From Carposina sasakii (lineage: Eukaryota; Arthropoda; Insecta; Lepidoptera; Carposinidae), in the NCBI GenBank assembly GCA_014607495.2, contig CP053148.1, positions 2,108,001-2,172,000 on the forward strand: a DNA stretch of 64,000 nucleotides, given 5' to 3'. Position 1 is the stretch's first letter. Every line of letters starts with the position of its first letter. The notes under the pieces are model-generated. The model was not told the origin of the DNA. It was given only the letters and a program-made list of their open reading frames with translations, and searched no databases. This document shows positions 1 to 12,348 of this stretch, one piece after another. The translations under genes were made by a program, and so were the position numbers.

Positions 1-1714
1 ATGCAGCCAGGATTTTGGGCATACTACCCAAGAATGGAGATCGGTTGACCCTACCACCTACTCACCAAATCTCCGATTTTCTCTTACTTAAGCGGCCATA
101 ATTTAGCAGTGTTATTTTTGATTTTTTTTTCAATATTTCAATATAACATTATTGATACGAATATTCAGGGCGATGACAAATCAAATAAAAAATCATATAT
201 AGGTATATATTGGTAATCATATTTAGGTATAAGAACATATATATTAGTCCTGCCATTTTCGAATTGCAAAAACATACACGATCTTATGTTAAATCAAAAA
301 GGAGATTAAAATCGCACCTCTTAATTATGATGATTGACATTAATTGGCAAAATCAAGCTCAGATTTCCATATAAATAATTAAAACATGTGAAATTTTTTG
401 TAAATAAAAGCAAAAGAGGAGTGTTCATAAATATTAAATACATATAATAAATAACATATATAATTGTGGTCAGTGCGGTTACAACTGGCATTATACAATG
501 AACGCGTGTATCACATTTTCAATGTACAACTTCAGTTATATATATGGATAAATGTATTCTCGTACCCTCTGCTACCAAAAAATATTGAACTCTCTTTCTG
601 AACTCAAAAGGAGTAAAACGACCGAATGATTTGCCGAAAATATGGAACAGGAGTCAAGCCGTCTCGCCGGGGTCGTCGTGGGTACAGCTAACAACGCGTA
701 TAAGTACACAAAGTAACCAACATTCTTTCAAATAACCGCGGCGGTATACTATCCTGCAATACCGACCGTACACACATGCGTACTCCAAAGTCCCCAAAAG
801 TTCGGCGTTCGACCACGAAGAAGTCGCGAATATTTTTCCCTCTCTTGATCGAGATAAGGTTGAGTTTGCAATGGGATTGCTAAACGGATGGGGTACTTGC
901 CGGTGTTGCGGTCAGTTGCTTGACGTAGCCAATGTGCCGCTACGAAGATTTCTACATTTACTACGGACGCTACGAAATGCTACGAAATTATTTCTGTTTT
1001 CTTAGAAATTAATTTTCTTAAGATTGGACTGTTATTACTCGTATTAGATTTTTAACGGGTGGTATTCAGATTTTTAATAACATTATTATTTAGAGTCTAA
1101 TAGAGAGAATAATAGTATATTTATTATTACAGATAGTATATTACAAAATAAGCACTTATTTATTTTTCACAACAGTTTCACATAGCTTCGCCTATTAAAT
1201 TATATCAGTCACAGCATCGAGACACAATAAAATAAAACACATAGCATCACAAAACCCAGCATTTGCTGAAAATGCGAGAATCTCGACACAAAACCGCCAA
1301 ACAAATCGAAAAAGCAAATACAATCGACGCGATTTCACCTCGGGCTCAGCAAATAGCACAAATCTTACCCATACAACGAAAAAATCACGAAGAAAATACA
1401 GAGAGGAGATGGGAAAAGCAACATAACGTTACGCAGTGACTTTGGCTGTAGCTTACCTTTCCGGCACAATTTTCTATAACCATTGGGCACTCACGAACGC
1501 TCGTTTCGAGGAACTATAGGACTATGTATGTTTTGTTCCACCTCCTCTAGATCCTGACTCCAAAACGGCCTGCTCAGTGGAGTATACCTGTATCGATCGA
1601 CAGACAGACCGCGCGGCGCCGGCCGAGCAGCGGAATGCCGCTAAACGTCGCATTAGGGTGAGCTACCTAGCTGAAAAGCCAGGCTTCGCTGTGCTACGTT
1701 CACGTATTCTTATA
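1..1714. other. No supported gene; AT-rich sequence with GC-richer patches
   Basis: Mostly AT-rich sequence with no convincing exon on either strand. A patch near 640-960 and another near 1590-1660 are richer in GC and CpG and could be regulatory or old exon sequence. A minus-strand splice-donor-like string (GTAAGC) near 1455-1460 follows a short open stretch, but it is too short to call a gene. Confidence 0.4.
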
Positions 1715-2091
1715 CAAGGTGTTTTTTGGTCGTCAACGTTTCCGAAAACTATGGAATCTCCTCATAATCATGTTAACTTTTCTCCATGAAAACATACCTG
1801 GGAACTGTCTGATTCCATATTAAGGTCCAAAGTTGAGTAAATAGACTGCGTTTTTCTACATAAATGCACATTGACGCACGTAACAAGATTTTTTCACGAG
1901 AAATGGTTAATATATGTCTAAAACTAGCATAAATACTGGACACTATTTCTTGATCTGACGAAATTTACGTCCGATCAAGAAATGAAAAAAAAATTACATC
2001 GTTTCCCAGCATTTTTTTTGGCATAAACTTACTTTATTTGATGTATAGAGTATGTACCCTTCGTTAAGGGTGGCAACGAAAAAACACCCTG
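1715..2091 (+). mobile_element. MITE family A, full-length copy 1 (TA target, CAGGGTG-type ends)
   Basis: This is one of nine copies or fragments in the window of a 330-377 bp non-coding element. The ends are CA(G/A)GGTG at the left and CACCCTG at the right, each flanked by TA. That pattern fits a non-autonomous Tc1/mariner-like element; the superfamily is inferred. The body carries family landmarks such as GGTCGTCAACGTT, GAGTAAATAGACTGCG and CCCTTCGTTAAGGGTGG. No ORF is shared between copies. Confidence 0.75.
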
Positions 2092-2297
2092 TATTATCTG
2101 CTTGGTAACTTTGCAAATTTGTTGTATAAAATCGGGCAAATATTTTTCTAATGTTAAGTACATAAGCTGTGACTCATTCGCATGTCCATGAAAATCATAT
2201 AAAACCAAATTACTGATGGTAACCACTTGCTATTTCATAATATGGTAACCGAAATGTCTGATTGATAGAACATACTCGTAGCTAAGCAATGTCTATA

Positions 2298-2362
2298 CAG
2301 GATGTTTTTTCATTGTCACCCTTAACGAAGGGTACGTACTCTATACATTAAATAAAGTAAGA
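2298..2362 (-). mobile_element. MITE family A, terminal fragment
   Basis: The end CAGGATG, then the CTTAACGAAGGG and AAATAAAGTAAG landmarks, match the 3' end of family A in reverse orientation. The rest of the element is missing. The break lies 23 bp before the perfect hairpin at 2386. Confidence 0.65.
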
Positions 2363-2385
2363 GTGAAATACCCACACCAATGAAA

Positions 2386-2463
2386 CGCCGCTGTATGTAG
2401 ACATAGTAGGTACCTTGGACTAGCTATAGTCCAAGGTACCTACTATGTCTACATACAGCGGCG
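2386..2463. repeat. Perfect inverted repeat, 37-bp arms with 4-base loop
   Basis: The left arm 2386-2422 (CGCCGCTGTATGTAG...) and right arm 2427-2463 are exact reverse complements around the loop GCTA. No mismatch is visible across 37 bp, so it is either young or maintained. The transcript would form a 37-bp duplex. It does not match the other inverted repeats noticed here. Confidence 0.9.
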
Positions 2464-3544
2464 CCATGTCTCGTTGAGGCAAAGCCCTTAGATAGATATC
2501 GGCGAAGCCGATATACGTCCCTTCTCGATGGGTGGTCAGATTGCGTAGCTCCATGACAAGTGATGGTCGTTTGTTCCTTTGTTTAACTGTATAAGTTTCT
2601 GAGCGAGTTCGTATATAATAATGTATGTATAGGTAAAGTAGTATCATATTTTGCATGTATTTTTATTTTAGGTTCTCATCATACTTCGCTTGTTATTTTG
2701 ACATTTGATGAAACTTTAGTTTGGTACAATCAAGTTAATTTAAAATGAAAATGATGATGTATATCTTTGTTTTAGTCCATTATTATAACAAAACAATGTG
2801 CCAAGAACACAAAATCCTATACTTGGAGTAAGGAGTGGATTATAAACGATTATATCTAGTGTCAGGGTGTGCTTTGCAGTATTTTAGTATTCCATATTTG
2901 ACTTGACTCTCAACGTATTCTGTGATGAGAGTCGAGGTTGTATCCGATTACAAAGACCGAATTCTATGCTCAAACACCTAGGTGACACCTAAATACTGTT
3001 ACCATGTTACCACAATAGTACGTACAAACGATTTAATATACTCGTACCTCGATTTATACGCAAAGGCGAATTTATCCAGGCCGGATATGTACCAAACTAT
3101 TCACAGAACTATTTGTATGGTTGTATATTACATCGATCTGTCATCCGATCTATCCAATATCCGTCAGCCGCTTGTTCTTATTATTTTTTCGATCCGTATT
3201 CCCGGATTTGCAACGAATAAAGTGAAACATTCGAATAAAAATTCAAACATTTTGAACTTTGCTTTCATCGAATTTAGCACTAGAAATAAAAGTGGACCTG
3301 TGTACTGAATATACATGTTACAAAGAAATTATGCGTCCAACTAACTAATTCGTTCTTTTTTTGAGCTCGTGCACTCATATTCAAAGCTTTTCTCTACCGG
3401 ACTACTGCGATTCAGAATCACGATCCAAGGCAATTTATGGAATAAATCGTAGATCTACAAAATACATAATAAATGTAAATAGATATAACATAAGTACATC
3501 AACGATCACTAATACAACTGTATACTATAGCCGCGTTATCGTAT
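2464..3544. other. No supported gene
   Basis: Open frames here (for example 2982-3308 on the plus strand) are short, AT-rich and show no recognisable motif or paired splice sites. No repeat family recognised elsewhere in the window was seen. Confidence 0.4.
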
Positions 3545-3742
3545 CGTACCGTGGGTATCGTACGAGGCACTTAAGGGTTTCCGGGAGGCGGGCAGCAGCG
3601 CCCCCCGTGCTGACAACATAGTCCGAAAATCACACTGCGGTCACCAACCCGCCTGCCCAGCGTGGTGACTATGGGCAAAACCCCCCTGTGGCAGTAGCCT
3701 TGTGGCGTGCCCTGAGGGAACAGTGGACTGCAATAGACTGAA
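3545..3742 (+). mobile_element. Retroposon 3' tail, family E (long copy)
   Basis: It matches 58178-58372 over almost its whole length. Shared blocks include GGGTTTCCGGGAG, CGGGCAGCAGCGCC, AACATAGT and GTGACTATGGGCAAAACCCC. It ends near AGTGGACTGCAATAGACTGA, the same ending as the shorter tails at 4655, 44047 and 47671. Such tails are common in Lepidoptera and are thought to be 3' ends of non-LTR elements or SINEs. The parent element is not visible here. Confidence 0.65.
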
Positions 3743-4654
3743 GACGAATACAACTGTAGGTAGTTAGATTACTGTGGATCGAACATTACTTGCTTTAAAC
3801 TCTGTGTAAATAATGCGAAACGTTTAGCTACAGGCAATTAGAGGGAATTAAAGTAGTTAAATACAGCAATTACGTATCAACTACGCCATTTGCTTATTAG
3901 TGTATAGGTAATTAAAGCATAGGTTTGTTACTGAGGCTTTATCTGTAATGTTTTTATTCTATTTATGTATGGATATTGTACTGTATGTATGAACAACAAG
4001 TAGATGGATAATACAATTTTTTAAATAAAACATATAAACAAAACTTCAATCTGGTTTATTTAAATTAAAAAAAAATCGATTACACGTGCGTGTAAAATAT
4101 TTTGGTATTTTACTTTAAATCTTCGACGCTTTTAAATTTAAACTCTTTATGCAAGCGCATCGTAGCATATGAATTGTATTCAATCCAGTTTTATTATTAA
4201 AGGTGTAAAATATATTGGAAATATTTTATTTTTTAACGGTAAAATAAAAAAGTTATGATTTTTTTGCTGTCATGACACACAATACACATCGCACACATGT
4301 TATAATACTATAACGCTGCCCATGTGGTACATTCCCGTAAGAATTTAGGGAGAATGACTTATATGTCATAAAAGGAAGCTGCGGTTCAAATATACCGTTT
4401 CTAGCATCAATAGTTTTGCATCGGCGTTGAGGAATCAGTCAGGTCATGTTACTTTATAGATTTAAGAGACCTACCTACTTTTGTTAATATATGAGTTTGA
4501 ATAGAGTTCTCAAGCTACCTCCGACTAGCTAATTTTATTATTGACTATCTGAAAAAGAGATATTTTCCTGGTAAAAATAAACTATGTTGATTTTAATTTA
4601 AATTATATAATTCCTATATTAAATATCTAGCCGCGTAGTGCCGGCAGAGTAGAA
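3743..4654. other. No supported gene
   Basis: AT-rich sequence without a credible ORF, splice-site pair or repeat recognised elsewhere in the window. Confidence 0.4.
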
Positions 4655-4727
4655 TTTGTACCACCCCATGTCTGCCCGTGGGAGGCCTATGTCCAGCAGT
4701 GGACTGCAATAGGCTGATGATGATGAT
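4655..4727 (+). mobile_element. Retroposon 3' tail, family E (short, GAT-tailed)
   Basis: The sequence GGGAGGCCTATGTCCAGCAG followed by TGGACTGCAATAGGCTGATGATGATGATGAT is a typical lepidopteran retroposon end with a (GAT)n tail. The same core recurs at 44047-44208 and 47671-47720. Confidence 0.65.
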
Positions 4728-5539
4728 GATATTAAAAATTGGAGTTTACTCATATAGATAATATACTATAATTAAATCAGTATTGTTCAACTTGGAAATA
4801 CATATTATAATAAAAAATATTGTTTAGAAAAATAAATTGAACAATATTTCGATGCATAACAAAAGATAATAATAGTTTCTTTATACAAATATTCTAAGAG
4901 ATAGCTGCACTTTTGGAAACTATCGCCAAAATGGCTGATTCAGTGTTTGGTAGGTGTAGGGCTCTCTTCTGATCAGAATGGTCCTAGTCTGACCGCATAC
5001 GGTCCACTAGGTGACTTGATATCGCCGCGCAAAGACGGGTTATAGTTTCCAAAAATGAACAATAACTTAGGTGGCTGATTCCAGTGCAGGGTTATAATAT
5101 GGGCTTTACCTATGTGAACAGTTCAAAAACTGACAAAATTAATCAGCTGGTTTAGGAGCTATAGGTGATTGAATATGTTAAAAATTTAAATTGTAAATGA
5201 AGTACTGATGCTTTCATTCCGTAGAAATACCTTACCATCATTCTCATCATGTCTAGGATCATGAAAGAAGTATCTTAAGATCTACAGGCACAGATATTAG
5301 TAGATACCTACATATATACCCAATCGAAACTATTTTGTGTATCCTCTTATGTTTTAATCAATTATTTGATTGAATTTAGCTGTCACTCTCAAATTAATTC
5401 AATTGTCAATGTTGTCAAAGTCAATCTATACATGGATTTGGCGGGAAGAACTGGAAGGAATCAGATGTAATATTTGGTGAACCAAAAAATCTGTTTGTGA
5501 GGATGTTTTCGACGTTTTAATTACTAATCATCATCTTCC

Positions 5540-5766
5540 TGCCCTTATTCCATTGTTTGTTCATGGGATCGGCTCAATATAGTTTCTTTCGAAACTCTAA
5601 AATTGCCAAAGTTTTGGCATTTTTTCTTACGGCCGGCTACCTGCCTGACATCTCGGGTATTGCTAAGTGACAATTTTTTGATAAAATCCGTATGCGAAAT
5701 AAATTCAGTGGTACAGGCCATGGCTGGTATCGAAATCACGTCTCCTACTGAAAGGCGCAATTCTTA
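5540..5766 (-). mobile_element. SINE-like dispersed repeat inside the foldback element
   Basis: It resembles 59115-59300: both contain GGGATCGGCTCAATATR or GGGGTCGGCGCAATATG, then TTTCTTT, CTGCCTG, TCTCGGGTAT, AAGTGACAATTTT and a 'GGTATCGAA' near the other end. Shorter related pieces lie near 38445, 47865 and 60340, recognisable by 'CTGCCCTGTTCCCA'. Strand is a guess. Confidence 0.5.
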
Positions 5767-6959
5767 ATCAATGGCTGGGCTATCACCGCTTTCAATTAAT
5801 TATCATCCATCACAATCTTTTAAGGAAGAGACATTTCAGGACGCGTTGGCCTTTTGACTTTCAGTTCAAGACGCTTCGCTTTTGAGTCTCTTTCACACTT
5901 TTTAATAAAAGATACACTGTACTCTTCAATTTTTAACACAAAATCGGCAACATCGCACATGCAGTTATTCCCGAGTGCATGCAAAATTAAGGATTGGCCG
6001 CGGGTGAGCGGCGCTCCAGATAAGGCTTATTTTTCATACAAAATCTTCAGTCATTACTCACTCATCACATACATCATCAATCACTCATTGAATGCAGCAC
6101 TAGGAATTCTACTAAATTTCGTTTCATTTAAGCGCGATCGCTAATTTATTGCAGCTAACCTCGTGACCTGCCAAATGTGTACTTATAATACAAAATAAAC
6201 TATATAAATACTGTAAAGTATTCCCTTCCTGAAAGCAGACACGCAGGTATTCCGTTCTTCTACTGGGCACCCATTTATCACCTTTTAGTCTCTCCGACAA
6301 AACCAAAGGTCAATTTAACTTTCTACCGAATATCTGAGTACCATAAGTTTTCGTAACTTTCAGGATCGACCTGAGCGCAGTCATTCAGGGTTTTTCCGTA
6401 AATCTTAATCCGTTTTCACTGTTTCAAAACCGAAAATTATTTAGCGACCGACCGGGCGATCGCCAGCTGTGCCGTGGCTATTTTTAGACTGTTTGACAAC
6501 TGACAGTGTGTTTTCCACACGCGCCGCTAGAGGCGTGGCGGTGGCGAGATTTCCGAACAGTATTTATTATTTTTACATTTATACATTGCCTTTAGTAGTT
6601 CTTATTTTAATTTTACTTATTTTACGTATTACTTTATCTATAGGTATATGTCTACTTGCTTTTAACAAATAGCTTAAATACAATAATTATAAGGTATGAA
6701 TAGAACCACGAATAGGCAAAAAGAGAGAGCACAATAATAATTATAATATACCATTTATGGAAACGTCGAAAAAAAATCTTCTCTGGGTTCACCAAATTTT
6801 ACATCTGCCTCCTTCCAGCTTTTCCCGCCCAATCCATGGTATAGTTTGCCTTTGACAACATTGACAATTGAATTAATTTGAGAGTGACACCTGAATTCTA
6901 TTAAATAATTGATTGATATATAATAGGGTTACACAAAATAGTTTCGATTAAGTACATAT

Positions 6960-8335
6960 CGCACACCTAGATCTAAACTAAGACAACATTTGTTAATTTT
7001 GAGTTATACTTGTATTCGTATGCTCGGTAATCATAGGCAACTATCCAATAAGACAGGTTCAATAAATAGTTTGAAAATCAATCTCTAGATGGTTCTAGCT
7101 TACTTTTGTTGAATCAACGTCTATCACTCCCACTCCCACATAAACAAGTATATTGTTAGTTGGCCTTCACTAGTCATAAAGAGTGTACCTATTACTACAA
7201 TCGAAAACGCAGATATTTTGGTGAAACATTTGTTAGTTATTTAGTGAGTTAATTAGAGCTGTTACGGTGTTGGTGAATTGTTCTTTTTTTTTGAGACCAA
7301 TGTTCTGCCACATAACTTAGGGATATTTATTTAAGTTTTTTTTAATAAGGTACGTAAACATTCAGTCACTATTTTGATTTAACTTGATTTTGGTGGATCA
7401 ACATGTAAATTACTAGTTGTTCTACTATTTTAATGTTTTTTTAAACATAAAATTATATTTTACATATCGACGTATTAAAATCGTGTACAGTATTATGTAT
7501 TGACTGATTTTTTTAATACGGTGTTTTAAAACAAGATATTTACCGCTTTGTAAATAAACATTCTTTTGAGTTATCTTACTATTGCGGGATCATTAAAATA
7601 TACATCTAATGTTTTTTTCTATTTCAGAAAAGAAATGAAGCGAGGTCATTTTCTTGTCGATATTATCAATGAAATATACAAAAAGAACCTATTAACAGCT
7701 ATTGAAGAAAACTCAACCACAATTGCTAATGTAGAAGTACAAAAAATAAATAAAACATTACCTATGTATACCATACCATTTCCTCGGCTCACTTCCAGGC
7801 TGCGAATGGTAGCTGTTCAGATGCTGACTTACAAGCAGTTATGCAAGTCCCAAAGGGTCAAGAATCACTGTTTTTCTATAAATCGCAAAATAATTATTTA
7901 AATTTATTAATAAGTGATCTCATGTACATTAATTATAACTTTTCGTGTTTGGGTTTTATTAATGTTTCAATAATAATTGTGTTATACCACCAGTTTATAA
8001 CACTTTTGTTTCAATACTTTTTAGTGTAATTTTTGAATTAATATAAGTAACAACTCAAAATTATTCAATAAAACTGTTTCAAGTTAAAATGGTGTTCCCT
8101 TTTTATGCATTGCCACTACTCTAAAGTACAACTCAAAAAACAGCAGTTATCGATGAAAAACATTAAATTACCGTCCCAGTATATACCTATACATAGTGCC
8201 ATTTTACTAGCCATTTATTATTTAAGATCAAAATAATTTGTTTACCTTCCCAAACAAAAAATTGAAATATACGTTTTTTTCTTCTCCAGAAAATTTACCA
8301 TTTTTGAGTTGTTTCAGTTTAGATCTAGGTGTGCG
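6960..8335. mobile_element. 1.38 kb TIR element nested in the foldback element, 4-bp ATAT target duplication
   Basis: The left end CGCACACCTAGATCTAAAC is the exact reverse complement of the right end GTTTAGATCTAGGTGTGCG. The flanks are ...GTACATAT and ATATGTAGG.... The uninterrupted left arm of the host element reads, in reverse complement, ...GGGTATATATGTAGG, with one ATAT fewer, so the empty site is visible and the duplication is 4 bp. The interior has a candidate donor at 7350, acceptor at 7626-7627, an 88-residue ORF and AATAAA at about 8067. TIRs with a 4-bp duplication fit Chapaev-like or an unnamed group; no transposase was recognised. Confidence 0.75.
7635..7901 (+). CDS. Candidate 88-aa protein carried by the nested element, function unknown
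   Basis: The product was not recognised. The ORF starts MKRGHFLVDIINEI, is lysine- and threonine-rich and has no obvious membrane segment or metal-binding motif. The chosen ATG lies 8 bases after a strong acceptor (TTTTTTTCTATTTCAG, AG at 7626-7627). A donor-like AAG|GTACGT at 7350 would give a 278 bp intron and a non-coding first exon. AATAAA follows at about 8067. The whole cassette lies between the element's inverted ends, so it may be an element-encoded protein, a captured host-gene fragment or chance. An overlapping frame (about 7785-7900, containing QVPKGQESLFFYKS) is also open and could be the real one. Confidence 0.25.
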   Translation: MKRGHFLVDIINEIYKKNLLTAIEENSTTIANVEVQKINKTLPMYTIPFPRLTSRLRMVAVQMLTYKQLCKSQRVKNHCFSINRKIII

Positions 8336-8657
8336 ATATGTAGGTATCCACTAATATCTGTGCCTGTAGATCTTAAGCAAAGATGTGCAGGATACTTTTT
8401 TCTCGATCCTAGACATGTTAAGAATGATGGTAAGGTATTTCTACGGAATGAAAGCATCAGAAATTCATTTACATTAAAAAAAAATATATATTCAATCACC
8501 TATAGTTCCTAAACCAGCTGGTGAATTTTGTCGGTTTTTGTACTGTTTACATAGGTATTGCCTATATTATAACCCTGCACTGGAATCAGCCACCTAAGTT
8601 ATTGTTCATTTTTGGAAACTATAACCCGTCTTTGCGCGGCGATATTAAGTCACCTGG

Positions 8658-11600
8658 TTACTACTAATACGAAATACATATTTCTACGTCAGAGCATTGT
8701 AGGTTGTAGGTATTTAATGAATTAATTCAATATATAAATTAACAAATAATTAAGTATTTACATAATATGATATACACAGTAATTAAATAATTGACGCGGG
8801 ACATTATTTAAAAAAGCTTTGTACACACATCTTTTGCTTAAATTTTTTGGTAAAAATACGCGATCTAATTAACACTACTGTCGCATTCAGAATCGTATGG
8901 TTGTTTGACCACTACTCATTAGGATTTTAAAAAATACGCACCGATACACACATGACATCAGTTACAAACTTTAGTAATTAGTTAAAAGTCTAAATTAATT
9001 AACTTTTCTGAGTGCGACTGTAAATTAACGGGTCGCAACTCATCTGATGCAAAACTCATCATATCATATTTATTAAATACACAAAAAAAAAATATGTCGC
9101 ACATAACAGTCAGATAAGCCGCGAATCCCACAATAATAAAAGTTATAAAAATATACCCATCTTAGAACATGACGGCAAGCGAAATGGCAACTTTTGAAAA
9201 AAAAACACAGTTTCACATCGAAGTTTTAAGAGTCAACTTCAACTGCACGGTGCAGGCATGCACGAGCGGCCGCGATGACGTCACGGGAGCGAATGCAGGT
9301 TGCGGGAGTTTGGCGACAGGGTGGCCGAGCCCTGGGGGAGGGGTGGCATATATTTTGCACCCACATACTGACTGACTGGCTGATTTGACCTTACATTTTC
9401 GTGACTGACTTTCTAAGAATTTTGTTACTTTATGTAGCTTGATTAATTATTTTTTATATACTTATTTAAATACAAACGTGCTCCAATATAAGCAATGAGT
9501 GAAGTGGATGGCACGGGAGGAGGATGGGCAAAATAGTGTAGGATATCTGTGTGTGTGATCGAGTATAATCGTCTATGCGTCGAGAACGAGTGAGTAATGA
9601 GATGACAACTGATATAGTTGAATAGAAGAAAATAACATATTGAGCCAACAGAATTAAATGGATATAATAGGCCTAGAAAATGACGAGTTATTATGACTGG
9701 AAACTTTCTCGAGTATAGATAAGAAATGGGTTAAAAAGAGCAAAGAACTATGCAGTTATGAATAAATTAAAGCTGTGGCGTGGTAATAGATTTTAAAGGT
9801 TACTGGGCCATCCCATACAAGTACCTATAATATTAAATCAGGAAATAAACTCTGTCAGAATATACTCGTGTCACTTCACAAATACCCGCAAATTAATTTT
9901 AATAAAAGCTTAAACGCGAGTTTCCACAATCCAACCGTAATCTTCATCGGTTACATTGCGGCTAGAGATGCGAATACACAGGGTATCGTGTAATTGGAAA
10001 CCTATACCTTGGAGCCGATATTAATTAACGGACCTAGTACACTAGCCAGCCTATATTCAGTGGATATATATTAGTCTGTCTTAGAGCTCACATGGCCAAA
10101 GTGCTATCAAAGCTCGCGGTAATTCGAATTAGGCATGCTGTCTAAAGCCTAGTTTGGTATATATAGGTAGATATTAATCTATATATATATATCTAAGGCT
10201 TATAATAGTTCCTATTTAAGCTTAGGCAAGTAATCCTCTTTGGGGACGGCGGAGGTCGCATATTGCAAATACCAATGTTATTAATTGATGGTAATAATCA
10301 TTATGTTTGGCGTGATATACTTTTTATATTTATTATAGTTTGCCGGAAAAAATCTTTCTTTGGTATAATCATAATTTAAAAGCCTTAATTGAATTTTTAT
10401 ATTATTACGGTATAAGTATTCCAGCATAAAATTATCCCGATCTAGGCTATGTTTGTGTCTCCTTTTTATATTAAAAATTGCGTTTAAAAAGCAAAGCATA
10501 TACGAGTACCTATAACGCAGAAGGTGTTAATAAAAATTGTTACACGGTTTTTTACACTTGCCGTGCTTACATTTTTCCACTAAACGTGTACAAAAATATG
10601 TTTTATTACGAGATAGAGATACATTTGTGTACGAAGAAGTACGAGTACGAGCAGCGCAAATAAAACTGTATGGAAATTTAGTATGCATTTTCGTTAGTAC
10701 TCATAGCAATTAAAAACGGACAAAAGCACATTCACAAGTTTAGAATATTTTGATATTGTTTTTAGTCAGATATGGGAATTAATTTAATGAGTTTAATAGA
10801 AATAATAAAAATTGTAAAGGCAATTAAATGAAGCATATAAAGACAAAAATATATATAGAGGTAAATAAAATTCAATTGAAACCAAATAAGAATTTAGAGA
10901 TAAGCTCGCCTTTGTACTATTTCTTTGTACAACTTACTGTCTATGATAAAAATTTATGTGTACAATAAAGAATACTAAGAATACTAAGAAAGTCTACGCA
11001 TTTCAATTATCAAGAATTGTGCCCAAAATATATAAATTGAACAATAATTGTCAATGTTTACGAAGTTTAATAAATAATACCGAGCTGTTAAGTTTAATTA
11101 AACTTTAATTCTTAGTAGTCCAATTGTAATGGCGGTATTAATTCCCAACAATAAATAAATAAACGGCAATCTTTAATATAATAGGCGAGTGTCTAAAAAT
11201 AGAAGCCCCACTCGTAGTTAATTTAAAATTTCACGAAGTTACGCGAGGCTTTATTTGGGTCGCATCAAAGATGCAAAATAATGGCTTGGCTGTAAAGGAG
11301 CTCCGTGAAGCGCTGTATTTTATGAAAGAGTTGAAGTTTGTTACACTGTACAGTCACAGCAGAGGTGCCAAGAATATTGCAGCCATTTATGCTAATTAAA
11401 TCAGAACTAGAACTTTAATAGACAGGTATGTTAGTTTCATAGTTGCCCAATATGAAATGCTGGCTCAAAACGGAAGTTTTATTACTTGATATGATATATA
11501 TTTTAATAGTTTAGAAATAAAAGTGACAAAATAAATAGTAATATAATTATATTTATTTATTTATCAATAATACATATTTCACAAAGAATAAAATACAGTG

Positions 11601-12202
11601 TCTCATAAACTTTATGCAAGTTTTTCTGTACACCGTTTTCGTCATCTATTGTATATTGTTATTATAGATATACAGATTCAAATCTAGATAATGATACCAT
11701 AAACAGGACTTGTGAGTTAAAACTAAGTAGGTAGAGAGTTCGCTCGCTCTATAATACCTATCAAAACCAGGTTTAGTACATCATTTGACTTTAGAAATTT
11801 GGCAAGAAGAAGAGATTTGCCAATATGAATTTCGAAAGGAATCATATTCCGCCGATCCTGTAACTAAAGGGATGAGGGCAGGAATATGGTAAATACGAGT
11901 ATGATGAGTAGTACTTTCACACAGTAACCTAATTCTTTCTAAGCCGTATACACACACGTTTAGAAAACAGCAAGAAAACTACATTTAGAAAAGTGCAGAG
12001 CTCCCTTTACTCGTAACACCTTTACTCGAGCACTAATCTGTTGAACCACTCAAAAGATTATGGATTTAGATGGAATTTTAAACATTACGGAGGTAGCTAG
12101 TACATTACGAATCTAGAGAGGAACTAGTAATAGAAATGTAAATCTAACGTTGAACTTCACTATAAGATACTTAGTACTTATAAAGTATCCAATTAAACTG
12201 AA
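8658..12202. other. No supported gene; long AT-rich stretch
   Basis: Several short ORFs occur (for example 9169-9375, 10281-10499) but none has a recognised domain, splice sites or codon pattern unlike AT-rich background. A GC-richer patch at about 9250-9350 contains TGACGTCA-type sequence and ends with CATATATTTTGCACCC. A tail-like 'GTGTACAATAAAGAATA' near 10960 resembles sequence at 56740 and may be an old retroposon 3' end. Confidence 0.4.
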
Positions 12203-12348
12203 TATATCTATTTTATAAATGAAATTGTATTAGGCGTTACAATTCGGAAGTTCAAACATTCACTATGGGTGCGCCCACCACCGGCCCTATCAGCTCCGAG
12301 GGTCAGTGGAGGGTGTAGGGCCCGGTGGTGGGCGCACCCATAGTGAAT
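12203..12348. mobile_element. Foldback element F1: 91-bp deletion derivative plus shared left flank
   Basis: The hairpin 12258-12348 begins ATTCACTATGGGTGCGCC and ends with the reverse complement. It carries both ends of the 701 bp element at 23436-24136 but lacks its interior; the deletion joins CCGGCCCTAT to CAGCTCCGAGGGTC. The preceding ~55 bp (12203-12257, including GGCGTTACAATTCGGAAG) are also shared with the 23 kb copy. The right flanks are not shared. Confidence 0.8.

Larger units (their letters stand above)
5007..8657. mobile_element. Foldback DNA transposon with ~510-bp terminal inverted repeats, interrupted
   Basis: The left arm (about 5007-5517) and right arm (about 6763-8657) are inverted copies. 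Both carry GTGACTTRATATCGCCGCGC at the outer end, ACCCTGCACTGGAATCAGCC inside, and TCGACGTTT at the inner end. Without the insertion at 6960-8335 the right arm would be about 519 bp, against 511 bp on the left. The arms differ by scattered substitutions, so the element is old. The ~1.25 kb centre (5518-6762) has no recognisable transposase and holds a SINE-like segment. Exact termini and target duplication are unclear. Confidence 0.8.

Noticed and set aside
1440..1560. Minus-strand exon with 'ECPMVIENCAGK' before a GTAAGC donor
   Set aside because: The open stretch is under 20 codons, the acceptor is weak, and no partner exon was found.
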